From: Candidatus Omnitrophota bacterium
Lineage (GTDB): Bacteria > Omnitrophota > Gorgyraeia > Gygaellales > Profunditerraquicolaceae
Direction: 5' to 3'
Length of the DNA: 41,455 nt
NCBI GenBank assembly: GCA_028687205.1
Contig: JAQUAP010000003.1
Span: 1-41,455, forward strand
In this document: piece by piece, positions 10,123 to 18,561 of the stretch
Position numbering within the stretch: position 1 is the first letter of the stretch
How the letters are laid out: every line of letters starts with the position of its first letter
Notes under the pieces: model-generated
Databases searched by the model: none
What the model saw: the letters and a program-made list of their open reading frames with translations, nothing else
Told to the model about the DNA's origin: nothing
Position numbers and translations under genes: made by a program

Positions 10123-10602
10123 CTAGCGCAACTTTTCCTTAAGCGCTTTTTCCACAAAATCCGGGACAAAGCTGGATAAATCCGCCCCTAAAGAAGCTGC
10201 CTCCTTCAAAAGCTTAGAAGATAAATAACTGTAAGACTCGTGGGGCATAAGAAAAATGGTTTCTACGTCGGCAGAAAGCTTGCGGTTAGTCAGGGCCATC
10301 TGAAATTCGTATTCAAAATCCGAAAGCATGCGCAGGCCCCTGATCAAGACCTTGGCCTTACGCTTGTGCGCGTAATCCACCACCAGCCCGTCGAAATCAA
10401 CAACCTCAACCCCTTTTAAATCAGCAGTAGCTTTTTTAAGCATCGCTACTCTTTCCTTAACCGGAAAGAGCGGCTTTTTTTGCGGATTAGCGGCTACCGC
10501 CACAATCACTTCAGAAAAAATCTCCTGCGCCCTCTTGATCAGGTCAATATGGCCGTAAGTTACCGGGTCAAATGTCCCGGGGTAGATTGCCGCCTGGCAC
10601 AT
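10123..10602 (-). CDS. coaD: phosphopantetheine adenylyltransferase
   Basis: AIYPGTFDPVTYGHIDLIKRA, RGLRMLSDFEYEFQMALTNRK. Confidence 0.96.
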   Translation of the reverse strand: MCQAAIYPGTFDPVTYGHIDLIKRAQEIFSEVIVAVAANPQKKPLFPVKERVAMLKKATADLKGVEVVDFDGLVVDYAHKRKAKVLIRGLRMLSDFEYEFQMALTNRKLSADVETIFLMPHESYSYLSSKLLKEAASLGADLSSFVPDFVEKALKEKLR

Positions 10603-10605
10603 GGG

Positions 10606-11151
10606 TTAAGGCTCCTTTTTCCTGTATAAAGAAAGCAGGGTTTGGGAATATTTATACTGCCTGAATAAACTTAAAACTCCCAGGGAACCTGGGAGGTTTT
10701 CGCGCTTAAAATGCTGCGCTATGACTAAACCGTAAGGCGATAATATATCATAAGCCTCCAGGGTTTGCAAGGTTTTTTTTACCAAATCCTGGTAATATGG
10801 AGGGTCTAAGAAGATGATATCAAAGCTTTTACGGCTCTTATGGAAATTCTCAATGGCCCGCTGGGCATCCTGGGGGTAGACGGCGCACTGCGGATTTTTA
10901 AGCAGCTCGATATTCTGCTTGATGGCTGCCAGGCAATCAGGGTTAGTTTCTACCAGGGCCAAAAAACCCGCTCCGCGGGAGAGGGCCTCAAAACCAACGC
11001 TGCCTGAACCGGCAAACAGCTCCAGGAAAGAGAGCCCTTCGATATCGCCCAGAATATCAAATAAAGCCTTCCTTACCTTATTCTGCGTCGGGCGTATACC
11101 TTTAGGCAGCTTTAAAACCCTGCCCTTATATTTACCGGTAGTTATCCTCAT
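10606..11151 (-). CDS. rsmD: 16S rRNA (guanine966-N2)-methyltransferase
   Basis: RITTGKYKGRVLKLP, RPTQNKVRKALFDIL, IIFLDPPYY. Confidence 0.92.
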   Translation of the reverse strand: MRITTGKYKGRVLKLPKGIRPTQNKVRKALFDILGDIEGLSFLELFAGSGSVGFEALSRGAGFLALVETNPDCLAAIKQNIELLKNPQCAVYPQDAQRAIENFHKSRKSFDIIFLDPPYYQDLVKKTLQTLEAYDILSPYGLVIAQHFKRENLPGSLGVLSLFRQYKYSQTLLSLYRKKEP

Positions 11152-11155
11152 AGCG

Positions 11156-12661
11156 CTAACAATACTTCAGGTAAGCCAGGGTTAAATCCGCAGCTTCTAT
11201 GCCGGAAACAAAACAAGCGTGGGCTCCTGCGCCCGGCCTGGTCCAGGCCCCGGCAAGAAAAAGCCCTTTAATGCCTGTTTGCTGCGCTGGCCGGCTGATC
11301 ACAGACTGGCTGGGCAGCTGGGCAAACCCGTAAATCGCGCCTTCCGGTGAAATGCCGTAGCGCTGCATTGTCCGCGGGGTCGCTGCTTCCATAACTTCAA
11401 TATTAGCGCTCAATCCGGGCAGGAGCTTTTCAGCCCGCTGAATAAATTTTTGCGCCACCTGCGCCTTCTTTTGCCTGTATTCCTCCGCGCCTAAATCAGC
11501 CCAATTAGCGTAATTATCCAGGGTCATGATTAAAAGGCTCCCCTTTCCATCCGGCGCCAGCCCCGGGTCAAGCTGCGCGTGGTCAACTAAAATCAGCGGG
11601 CAATGTTCGTAATCGCCGGAAAGCGAATAATTATAATTGGCATCCTGGTCATAGGCGGTATTGATGGAAAACATAAAGTGGTCCATCCCCAGGCTTTTAG
11701 CCGGTAGTTTTAAACCCAGGTAGACTTGAAAAGCGGAAACGGATTTTTCCATTGCTGAAAGGCGGGCGCGGTATTTATTCTTTAAGGTTTCATCATCAAG
11801 CATCACGCTGAGCGTATCTAAAATATTGGCGTTAGAAATCACGGACTTTGCTTTATAGGTTTCACCGCTCTCCGTGACTACCGCGCTTACCGCCCTGCCC
11901 TTCGCGGTAACAATCTTGGCTACGCTAGTATTAAATTTAAAAACCCCGCCTTTTTCCTTTATCCGTTCGGCAATCGCCTGAAAAAGTGCCTGGTACCCGC
12001 CTTTGATGTAAACCGTGGAGTCATAATAGAAACCCGTAAAAACAATTAAAAAATAAAGCGCGGAGAGCTTAGAAGGCGGTAACCCCATATACCGCCAGAT
12101 ATCGGTAATCAGCGCTCTTAATTTTTTATCTTTAAGGCGCCTGTCAATCATCTGGCCGGCGGTCAAACACGCCGCTTTTACGATCGCCGGATAGATAAAG
12201 GGGCTAAGCAACATCAATAACCAGTAAGGAAGCGGTGAAGAAGAAAATTTTTTAAACTGCCGGTAGAACCTGTCAAATTCGCTGAAAAGCTTCTTTATCC
12301 CCTTTTCTTCTCCGGGAAACGCCGCAAGCAGGTAATCTACCAGGTGAGCGCGGTTAAAATCCGCGATAAAATCATGTTCCGGATAAATAACGCGCATAAA
12401 ATCTTTTAAGGCGATAAACTCAACTTTTTCCGCTACGCCGAATGCTTCAAGATGCTTCCTTACCTCTCCCTCTTTATCCAGGGCGTCTACGCAATGCAAA
12501 GAAGATTCAAAACTAAAACCTTTGCGTTTAAAACCGGTGGCAAAGCCTCCCGCGCCAGGTTGCTTCTCGATAAACAGCACCTTTTTACCGCAGCAAGAAA
12601 GCTTCAATCCGGCGGCTAAGCCTCCGCTACCCGCACCGATTATAATCGCGTCGTATTCCAT
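11156..12661 (-). CDS. phytoene desaturase/carotenoid isomerase-like FAD-dependent oxidoreductase
   Basis: DAIIIGAGSGGLAAGLKLSCCGKKVLFIEKQPGAGGFA; C-terminal LFLAGAWTRPGAGAHACFVSGIEAA. Confidence 0.85.
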   Translation of the reverse strand: MEYDAIIIGAGSGGLAAGLKLSCCGKKVLFIEKQPGAGGFATGFKRKGFSFESSLHCVDALDKEGEVRKHLEAFGVAEKVEFIALKDFMRVIYPEHDFIADFNRAHLVDYLLAAFPGEEKGIKKLFSEFDRFYRQFKKFSSSPLPYWLLMLLSPFIYPAIVKAACLTAGQMIDRRLKDKKLRALITDIWRYMGLPPSKLSALYFLIVFTGFYYDSTVYIKGGYQALFQAIAERIKEKGGVFKFNTSVAKIVTAKGRAVSAVVTESGETYKAKSVISNANILDTLSVMLDDETLKNKYRARLSAMEKSVSAFQVYLGLKLPAKSLGMDHFMFSINTAYDQDANYNYSLSGDYEHCPLILVDHAQLDPGLAPDGKGSLLIMTLDNYANWADLGAEEYRQKKAQVAQKFIQRAEKLLPGLSANIEVMEAATPRTMQRYGISPEGAIYGFAQLPSQSVISRPAQQTGIKGLFLAGAWTRPGAGAHACFVSGIEAADLTLAYLKYC

Positions 12662-12680
12662 CTTAGGTTATTTTACGGGG

Positions 12681-13511
12681 CTAACTTAGGAACTTAATCA
12701 ACTCTTCGGCGACTTTGTTTTTTTGCTTATCAATCGTTATCATATGATAACTGTCATCAAGTATCACCAGGTGTTTGTCGGGAGAGGCAATATGCTCGTA
12801 TACATATTGCGCGTTTTTAGGGCTGGTCATATCGTCATCCCTGGCGTGGAGAATAAGAATGGGCGCACGCACGCCGGAGAATTCCCGCTTAACCACTTTC
12901 GTGAGCAGGTAATGCTGATAAAGGCAGCTCATCGGGAAGAACGGACTGCCAAAGATCACTATCCTGTCGTCATCATCCGCTGCTTTAGCGTTACGATAAA
13001 ACCTCTCGAAGCCTGCCCTGAGCAGCTCATTCTTTAACCCGTAAGGCCAGCTCTCTCTTACGTTAAACCTGTTCCGGATAAAAGGCACATGCCATAAAAC
13101 ATCCATGCATATTTTACTCTTCGGGACTGCCCAGCCGTCATAGACAATGGTCGGCGCCAAAGCAATGATCTTGGAAACTAAGGAAGGATACTTATAGGCA
13201 AGGTGGATAGCCATCAGGGCGCCCATGGATAAGCCGCCTACAGCGACATCGGCATACTGTTTTTTAAGGCCTTCCAGGTCTTTGGCGCAGGCCTCGGCTA
13301 TCTCCTGCCAGGTAACGCGCCTCAACTCAGCCAGGCTCCCGCAATGTTTGGGCAGGGCATTGCAAAGCACGCTAAAGCCGGCCTTATTCAGGGCTTTGCC
13401 CAGATAATTCATCTCCGAAGGCGTGCCGGTAATGCCGTGGATTAACAGAACGGCCTTAGCGGAGTTACCTTTAAGAAAAAAATTGAATTTTTGGGAATTC
13501 GCAGTTTCCAT
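12681..13511 (-). CDS. alpha/beta hydrolase (carboxylesterase-like)
   Basis: VLLIHGITGTPSEM, VGGLSMGALMA, LHARDDDMTSP, DDSYHMITID. Confidence 0.88.
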   Translation of the reverse strand: METANSQKFNFFLKGNSAKAVLLIHGITGTPSEMNYLGKALNKAGFSVLCNALPKHCGSLAELRRVTWQEIAEACAKDLEGLKKQYADVAVGGLSMGALMAIHLAYKYPSLVSKIIALAPTIVYDGWAVPKSKICMDVLWHVPFIRNRFNVRESWPYGLKNELLRAGFERFYRNAKAADDDDRIVIFGSPFFPMSCLYQHYLLTKVVKREFSGVRAPILILHARDDDMTSPKNAQYVYEHIASPDKHLVILDDSYHMITIDKQKNKVAEELIKFLS

Positions 13512-13594
13512 AAATGGTAGATATTATAGCATAAAATAACCAAAGTTAAATTTTTAATTGTGCCGACTGCCGCTTTTTGTTATACTACTGCACT

Positions 13595-14758
13595 ATGGAA
13601 GGAACGCACACGGGATTAAAATTTTCCATCGTTAAAAGGATAAGCGCTATCCCTGCGCAGGATTGGGATAATCTTTTCGGCAAAGGCCTGATTGAAAGCT
13701 ACGGCTACCTGAAAAACCTGGAAGAAGGCGGCGCGGAAGAATTTTCTTTCGGGTACCTCCTGGGAAAACGTAACGATACTATCGTTTTCATCCTCCCCTT
13801 CTTTAGCGTGGACTTTTCCCTAGCTATGCTCCTGCCTGGCCCCTTGCGTAAACTGGCCGGCAGGTTTAACCGCTGGCTAAGAATGAAAGTGCTCTTCCCG
13901 GGTTCTCCGACTACCGAAGGATTCTCGATGGGCCTGTCCCCTGATGAAGAATTTGACGTTGTTTTAGGTAAAGCCCTGGAAAAATTAGAGGCCTTCTCTA
14001 AAGAAGAAAAAATAGCGGCGCTGGCATTCTATAACCTTCCGCCGCAATACCGCAAATTAGCCGCATACCTAAAACAGAAAAAATTCCTTAAACTCGAAAC
14101 CCTGCCGACCACCGCGCTGACTATCCAAGCCGCTTGCCTGGAAGAATATATTAAAGGCCTGGGGAAAAACACCCGTAAAGACTTAAAGAAAAAACTGCGC
14201 CGCTCCGCGGAACTCGCCCAGCTTAGGACCGAGCCGCGCGAAGATGTAAGCGATATAATCGACACTATCTACAGGCTCTACCTGGATAATTTTAACGACG
14301 CGGACGTGCATTTTGAAACCCTCACCAAAAAATTCTTCCTGGATATCGGCAAAAATATGCCGGGAGTAGCCAAATACTTTATTACTTACGATGGGGAAAA
14401 AATCGTCGCCTTTAATTTATGTTTAATCAAAGACGGGACGTTTATCGATAAATTCATCGGCTTTGATTACAACGTAGCGCATAAGTACCACCTTTATTAT
14501 ACTACCTTCTGCCATAATATCGAATGGTGCATAACGCATGGTCTCAAAGTCTATCAGCCGGGGTTCAGCGATTACCACCCTAAGGTAAGGCTGGGAGCCA
14601 AGTTAATCCCCCTGGATATCTACGTAAAAATATTTAACCCGCTGCTTAACGCGCTCATCAGGCTGGCCAAGCCCTTAATCGAGCCGAAAAACATGGACCC
14701 TGTCCTGAGGCAAATCGAGAAGAAAAAAGGAAAGGTTAATTTAGAGGAAACTTCTTAA
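13595..14758 (+). CDS. GNAT/FemAB-like N-acyltransferase
   Basis: 387 aa from ATG 13595; GKNTRKDLKKKLRRS...FIDKFIGFDYNVAHKYHLYYTTFCHNIEWCITHGLKVYQPG typical of the peptidogalycan-biosynthesis/GNAT group. Confidence 0.7.
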   Translation: MEGTHTGLKFSIVKRISAIPAQDWDNLFGKGLIESYGYLKNLEEGGAEEFSFGYLLGKRNDTIVFILPFFSVDFSLAMLLPGPLRKLAGRFNRWLRMKVLFPGSPTTEGFSMGLSPDEEFDVVLGKALEKLEAFSKEEKIAALAFYNLPPQYRKLAAYLKQKKFLKLETLPTTALTIQAACLEEYIKGLGKNTRKDLKKKLRRSAELAQLRTEPREDVSDIIDTIYRLYLDNFNDADVHFETLTKKFFLDIGKNMPGVAKYFITYDGEKIVAFNLCLIKDGTFIDKFIGFDYNVAHKYHLYYTTFCHNIEWCITHGLKVYQPGFSDYHPKVRLGAKLIPLDIYVKIFNPLLNALIRLAKPLIEPKNMDPVLRQIEKKKGKVNLEETS

Positions 14759-15953
14759 GCACCAGGCAGGCATTATTCCCGCCAAAGGCAGAGGCGCTGT
14801 TCAGGGCAACATCTACTTTAACCCGGCGCGCTGCATTCGGTACACAATCAATATCACATTCCGGGTCAGGAGTTAGATAGTTAATCGTGGGAGGGATGAT
14901 GTCATTCTTCACGCTCAGGGCGCAGGCGACTGCCTCGATTGCCGAAGCCGCTCCCATAGTATGGCCGAGCATGGACTTAATCGAACTTACCGGTAATTTC
15001 TTATAATAATCGCCGAATACTTTTTTGATTGCCAGGCACTCTTCCCGGTCGTTAGCCGGGGTGCCTGTGCCATGGGCATTAAAATAATCCACGCTTTGCG
15101 CGCCAATTTTACTGGCGTAAAGCGCCTTCTCAATCGCCTCTTTGATCCCATCAGCGAAAGGCGCGGTCATATGATGGGCATCGCAGCTTAAGCCATAGCC
15201 CGCTACTTCAGCGTAAATAGACGCCTGCCTTTTTAAGGCTGCCTCAAGGGGCTCCAAAACAACAATCCCGGCGCCTTCTCCCACCAGCATCCCTTTTCTG
15301 TTTTTATCAAACGGCCGGCACATCTCGGGGGCTACGGCAAGCAAGCGGTTAAAACCTAAGAAAGCAATCCTGGAAAAGGCATCCGTGCCTCCAGCCAGCA
15401 TAACTTCCGCTTTATCCATCTGGATAAGGTCGCAGGCATAACCAATGGCGTAATTGCCGGCAGCGCAGGCATTGGGAATGACTAAGTTCGGGCCTGCTAA
15501 ACGTAATTCTTCCGCTACATTTAAAGAAAGCACATTAGCCGGGTAGCGGGGGATTAATTGCGGGTCTATTGCCTCCACCCCATTTTTCACCCAGGCGTCA
15601 TTTAATTTCTCAAGCACCTGGGATTCTCCCATGGTCGTGCCGATGACTACGCCTGTCTTATCTGGATTAAGCTCAGCTAATTTAATTCCGGCATCGCTGA
15701 GGCCAAGTTTTGCCGCGGCTATTGCCAGGAGCGAGGCCCGGCCTAGCTGGTTAGCTTTCTTTTTATCTAAAAAATCTTCGGGTTTAAAATCCTTGATTTC
15801 TCCGCCGTAATGCGTAGGATAGGCAGAGGTATCAAAGGAAGTGATGCGGCTGATCCCGGATTTTCCCGCGATTAAAGCGCTCCAGAAATTATCTTTACCT
15901 ATCCCTATGGAGGATACGACCCCCACTCCGGTTATGACAACGCGCTTATCCAT
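14736..15953 (-). CDS. beta-ketoacyl synthase, catalytically intact (KS-alpha-like)
   Basis: NACAAGNYAIG (Cys), NAHGTGT (His), KSMLGHTMGAAS (His). Confidence 0.92.
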   Translation of the reverse strand: MDKRVVITGVGVVSSIGIGKDNFWSALIAGKSGISRITSFDTSAYPTHYGGEIKDFKPEDFLDKKKANQLGRASLLAIAAAKLGLSDAGIKLAELNPDKTGVVIGTTMGESQVLEKLNDAWVKNGVEAIDPQLIPRYPANVLSLNVAEELRLAGPNLVIPNACAAGNYAIGYACDLIQMDKAEVMLAGGTDAFSRIAFLGFNRLLAVAPEMCRPFDKNRKGMLVGEGAGIVVLEPLEAALKRQASIYAEVAGYGLSCDAHHMTAPFADGIKEAIEKALYASKIGAQSVDYFNAHGTGTPANDREECLAIKKVFGDYYKKLPVSSIKSMLGHTMGAASAIEAVACALSVKNDIIPPTINYLTPDPECDIDCVPNAARRVKVDVALNSASAFGGNNACLVLKKFPLN

Positions 15954-16380
15954 GTTGGACGCTAAAACTTAATTCTCCGCTGGCCACTTCTTTATCCCCA
16001 ACTTCTGCCTTAGCTTTAACTAATCCCGCGCCGGAGATCACCTTAATGGGCTCTACCGTGATTTTTAACTGGTCGCCCACGCTTACCGGATGCAGGAACC
16101 TCACTTTGACCGCGCCCAGATAATAAGCCGTTTTCTTATCGGCGGGATTTTTTTCCGGGGAATAAAACATGATAATCGCGGCCTGCGCCATAGCCTCAAT
16201 GATTAAGGCTCCCGGCATAACCGGCATATCCGGAAAATGCCCGGCGAAAAAGCCTTCATTAATGGATACATTCTTGAGCGCTGTAATTTTCTTGCCGGGC
16301 TCCAGTTCCAAGACTCGGTCAAGCATCAGGAAAGGAAATTTTTGCGGCAGGATCTTCTGTATCTCTTCAATATTAAGCAT
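15946..16380 (-). CDS. fabZ: 3-hydroxyacyl-ACP dehydratase, FabZ-like
   Basis: KFPFLMLDRVLEL, GHFPDMPVMPGALIIEAMAQAA. Confidence 0.93.
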   Translation of the reverse strand: MLNIEEIQKILPQKFPFLMLDRVLELEPGKKITALKNVSINEGFFAGHFPDMPVMPGALIIEAMAQAAIIMFYSPEKNPADKKTAYYLGAVKVRFLHPVSVGDQLKITVEPIKVISGAGLVKAKAEVGDKEVASGELSFSVQHG

Positions 16381-16621
16381 TGGTTTTTTCCAGGTATTCT
16401 TTGGCTACGGCAACCGTCTCTCTTAAGGTAGTCAATTTAGTAAGCTTTTCTTCCGGTATCGTGATTTTATATTTTTTTTCCATCCCGGCCATGATCTCAA
16501 GGGCCATCATCGAATCCATCCCCAGCTCCTCAAAAAATTTGGCGTCCGGAGTAACTTCGCTTGGGTCTTTTTCAACGATCTCCGCGATCATATTCCTTAT
16601 TTCGTTTTCTAAATCTGGCAT
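16373..16621 (-). CDS. acyl carrier protein (second, divergent)
   Basis: 82 aa, ELGMDSMMALEIMAGMEKKYKITIPEE; DSM phosphopantetheine site. Confidence 0.93.
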   Translation of the reverse strand: MPDLENEIRNMIAEIVEKDPSEVTPDAKFFEELGMDSMMALEIMAGMEKKYKITIPEEKLTKLTTLRETVAVAKEYLEKTNA

Positions 16622-16639
16622 CTTAATTCTCCCCCTCTT

Positions 16640-17386
16640 TTATTGGATAAATAATCCGCCGTCAACAATAATGGTCTGCCCGGTGATAAAACCCGCCGCG
16701 TCGCTTAATAAAAATTTGACTGCCCCCGCGACATCTTCAACCCTGCCTAACCTGGACAAAGGGATTCTTTTCTTTAACTCCTCTTTGAATTCTTCCTTTA
16801 ACCCCGCAAGCATATCTGTCTCAATAAAACCCGGGGCAACCGCGTTTACCCTGATATTATAAGGAGCGACTTCCCTGGCCAGGGACTTGGTAAAACCGAT
16901 AATCCCGGCCTTGGAAGCAGCGTAATTAGTCTGGCGGCTCATCCCGGCTACGCCGCTGACAGAAGTAATGTTGACGATTGCGCCGCTTTTCTGTTTTAAG
17001 AAAGTCACGATGGCGTTGCGCGTAACATTAAAGGTGCCGTTTAAATTCGTATCAATGACGCTCAGCCAGTCTTCTTTGGTCATCATCATCAGGGCCTTAT
17101 CCTTGATAATGCCGGCGTTGTTGACCAGTAGATCTAACCTTCCCAACCCAGCTTTTACTTCTTCAATCAATTCTTTGGCTTTATCAAAATCAGCCGCATC
17201 CATTTGCAAGGCTAAGGCGCGGCGGCCTGACTGCTTTACCTGCGCGCTTAGAGCCTCTGCCTCCTGGACGCTTTTGGCATAAGTAAAGGCGACATCCGCG
17301 CCTTCCTCAGCCAGCATTAAAACCAGCGACCGGCCTATGCCCCTTGAGCCGCCGGTTACTATCGCTACCTTATCCTTAAACAGCAT
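16640..17386 (-). CDS. fabG: 3-oxoacyl-ACP reductase (SDR, second copy)
   Basis: [30 protein letters not shown]. Confidence 0.92.
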   Translation of the reverse strand: MLFKDKVAIVTGGSRGIGRSLVLMLAEEGADVAFTYAKSVQEAEALSAQVKQSGRRALALQMDAADFDKAKELIEEVKAGLGRLDLLVNNAGIIKDKALMMMTKEDWLSVIDTNLNGTFNVTRNAIVTFLKQKSGAIVNITSVSGVAGMSRQTNYAASKAGIIGFTKSLAREVAPYNIRVNAVAPGFIETDMLAGLKEEFKEELKKRIPLSRLGRVEDVAGAVKFLLSDAAGFITGQTIIVDGGLFIQ

Positions 17387-17390
17387 ATAT

Positions 17391-18512
17391 CTAGTATCCC
17401 TTAAATTTTGAAATTATCAAGCTGGAATTAACGCCGCTTTTTCCGCCGGTATTGATTAAAACATGCTCAACCATAGGGCTTTGAGCCTGGTTGAGCATAC
17501 TCGGAGGCACTTTTTGCCTTTCTATCGCGCTGATTGCCGCAGCAACTTGTAAGCTTCCCGAAGCGCTAAAAGATTCGCCGGCCAGGGGCTTAATCGAACT
17601 TACCGGAAGAGCTCCTGCTTTCTTACCAAATAATTCCTCTATTGCTTTTGCTTCCCTTGCGCTGAATTCCGCGCTTGAATTCGCCGCGCTGTTGATATAA
17701 TCAATTTTCTCCGCTGCGAGCCCTGCCTCTTCCAGGCTTAAGCGCATTGACTTCTTGAAATCCTGCAGCGCGGAGCCAAAACCCAAAACCTCAGCGTAAA
17801 TTTTTGCCTTGCGCGCTAAAGCCGAATCCAATTCTTCCAATACGATAATACCGGAACCTTCTCCCAAAATTACAGCTCCGGGGCCGCTTAGGCAGCCGCT
17901 TTTATAAAAGCCTAAAAAAGTCTGGATGCAAAACTCTTCCACCCCTCCGCCAAGCACGATTTTTGCCCGTCCAAACCTTAAGGCGTCTACGCCGTAATTG
18001 AGCGCGTCTAAACTGGCGGAAAAACCCGTAGAGATAGTGACATTAAAACCTTTGATATTAAATTTTATGGAGACCTGGCTGGCCGGAGAATTAATCACGG
18101 TATTGGGAAAAAGCGCGGGATTCACATAGCGCGGGCCTTCTTTGAGCGCCTCGCGGTCAAAATCGCTGATACTGGCTACGCTGCCCAGGGTCGTGCCTAT
18201 GGCTACGCCTACATCCCGGGAATTGCTTTCAGTTATCTCAAGGCAGCTGTCTTCCAGGGCTAATTTAGTAGCCGAGGCGACTAATTTTATACTGCGGTCT
18301 AAAGTGCGCAGGCCCTTTGGCCCTAAAATTGCTTCCGGAGAAAAATCCCTGGCCTCCCCGGCGCTTTTAGCGCTGAAAAGCGCGGTATCAAAGGTAGCGA
18401 TCGGCTTTATCCCCGAGACACCTTGAAAGATATTTTCAGTAAAAGCAGCCTTGCCAACTCCCAGGCTGGAGATTATACCTAAACCGGTTATGACTACGCG
18501 TTTTTTACTCAT
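17391..18512 (-). CDS. chain-length-factor-like ketosynthase homologue lacking the catalytic triad
   Basis: KAS fold signatures (VVITGLGIISSLGVGK, ALPVSSIK) but Cys position is Phe (STGFSAS), His positions are Ala (NSAANSS) and Glu (KPLAGESFSASG). Confidence 0.88.
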   Translation of the reverse strand: MSKKRVVITGLGIISSLGVGKAAFTENIFQGVSGIKPIATFDTALFSAKSAGEARDFSPEAILGPKGLRTLDRSIKLVASATKLALEDSCLEITESNSRDVGVAIGTTLGSVASISDFDREALKEGPRYVNPALFPNTVINSPASQVSIKFNIKGFNVTISTGFSASLDALNYGVDALRFGRAKIVLGGGVEEFCIQTFLGFYKSGCLSGPGAVILGEGSGIIVLEELDSALARKAKIYAEVLGFGSALQDFKKSMRLSLEEAGLAAEKIDYINSAANSSAEFSAREAKAIEELFGKKAGALPVSSIKPLAGESFSASGSLQVAAAISAIERQKVPPSMLNQAQSPMVEHVLINTGGKSGVNSSLIISKFKGY

Positions 18513-18561
18513 TTTAAGTTTGATACATTATATAGCTACGCTTTAATTATCACAAGGACTA

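Noticed and set aside
10123-10602. CoaD as the phosphopantetheinyl transferase for the PKS-like cassette
   Set aside because: CoaD is an adenylyltransferase of CoA biosynthesis, not a holo-ACP synthase; no PPTase is in this window.
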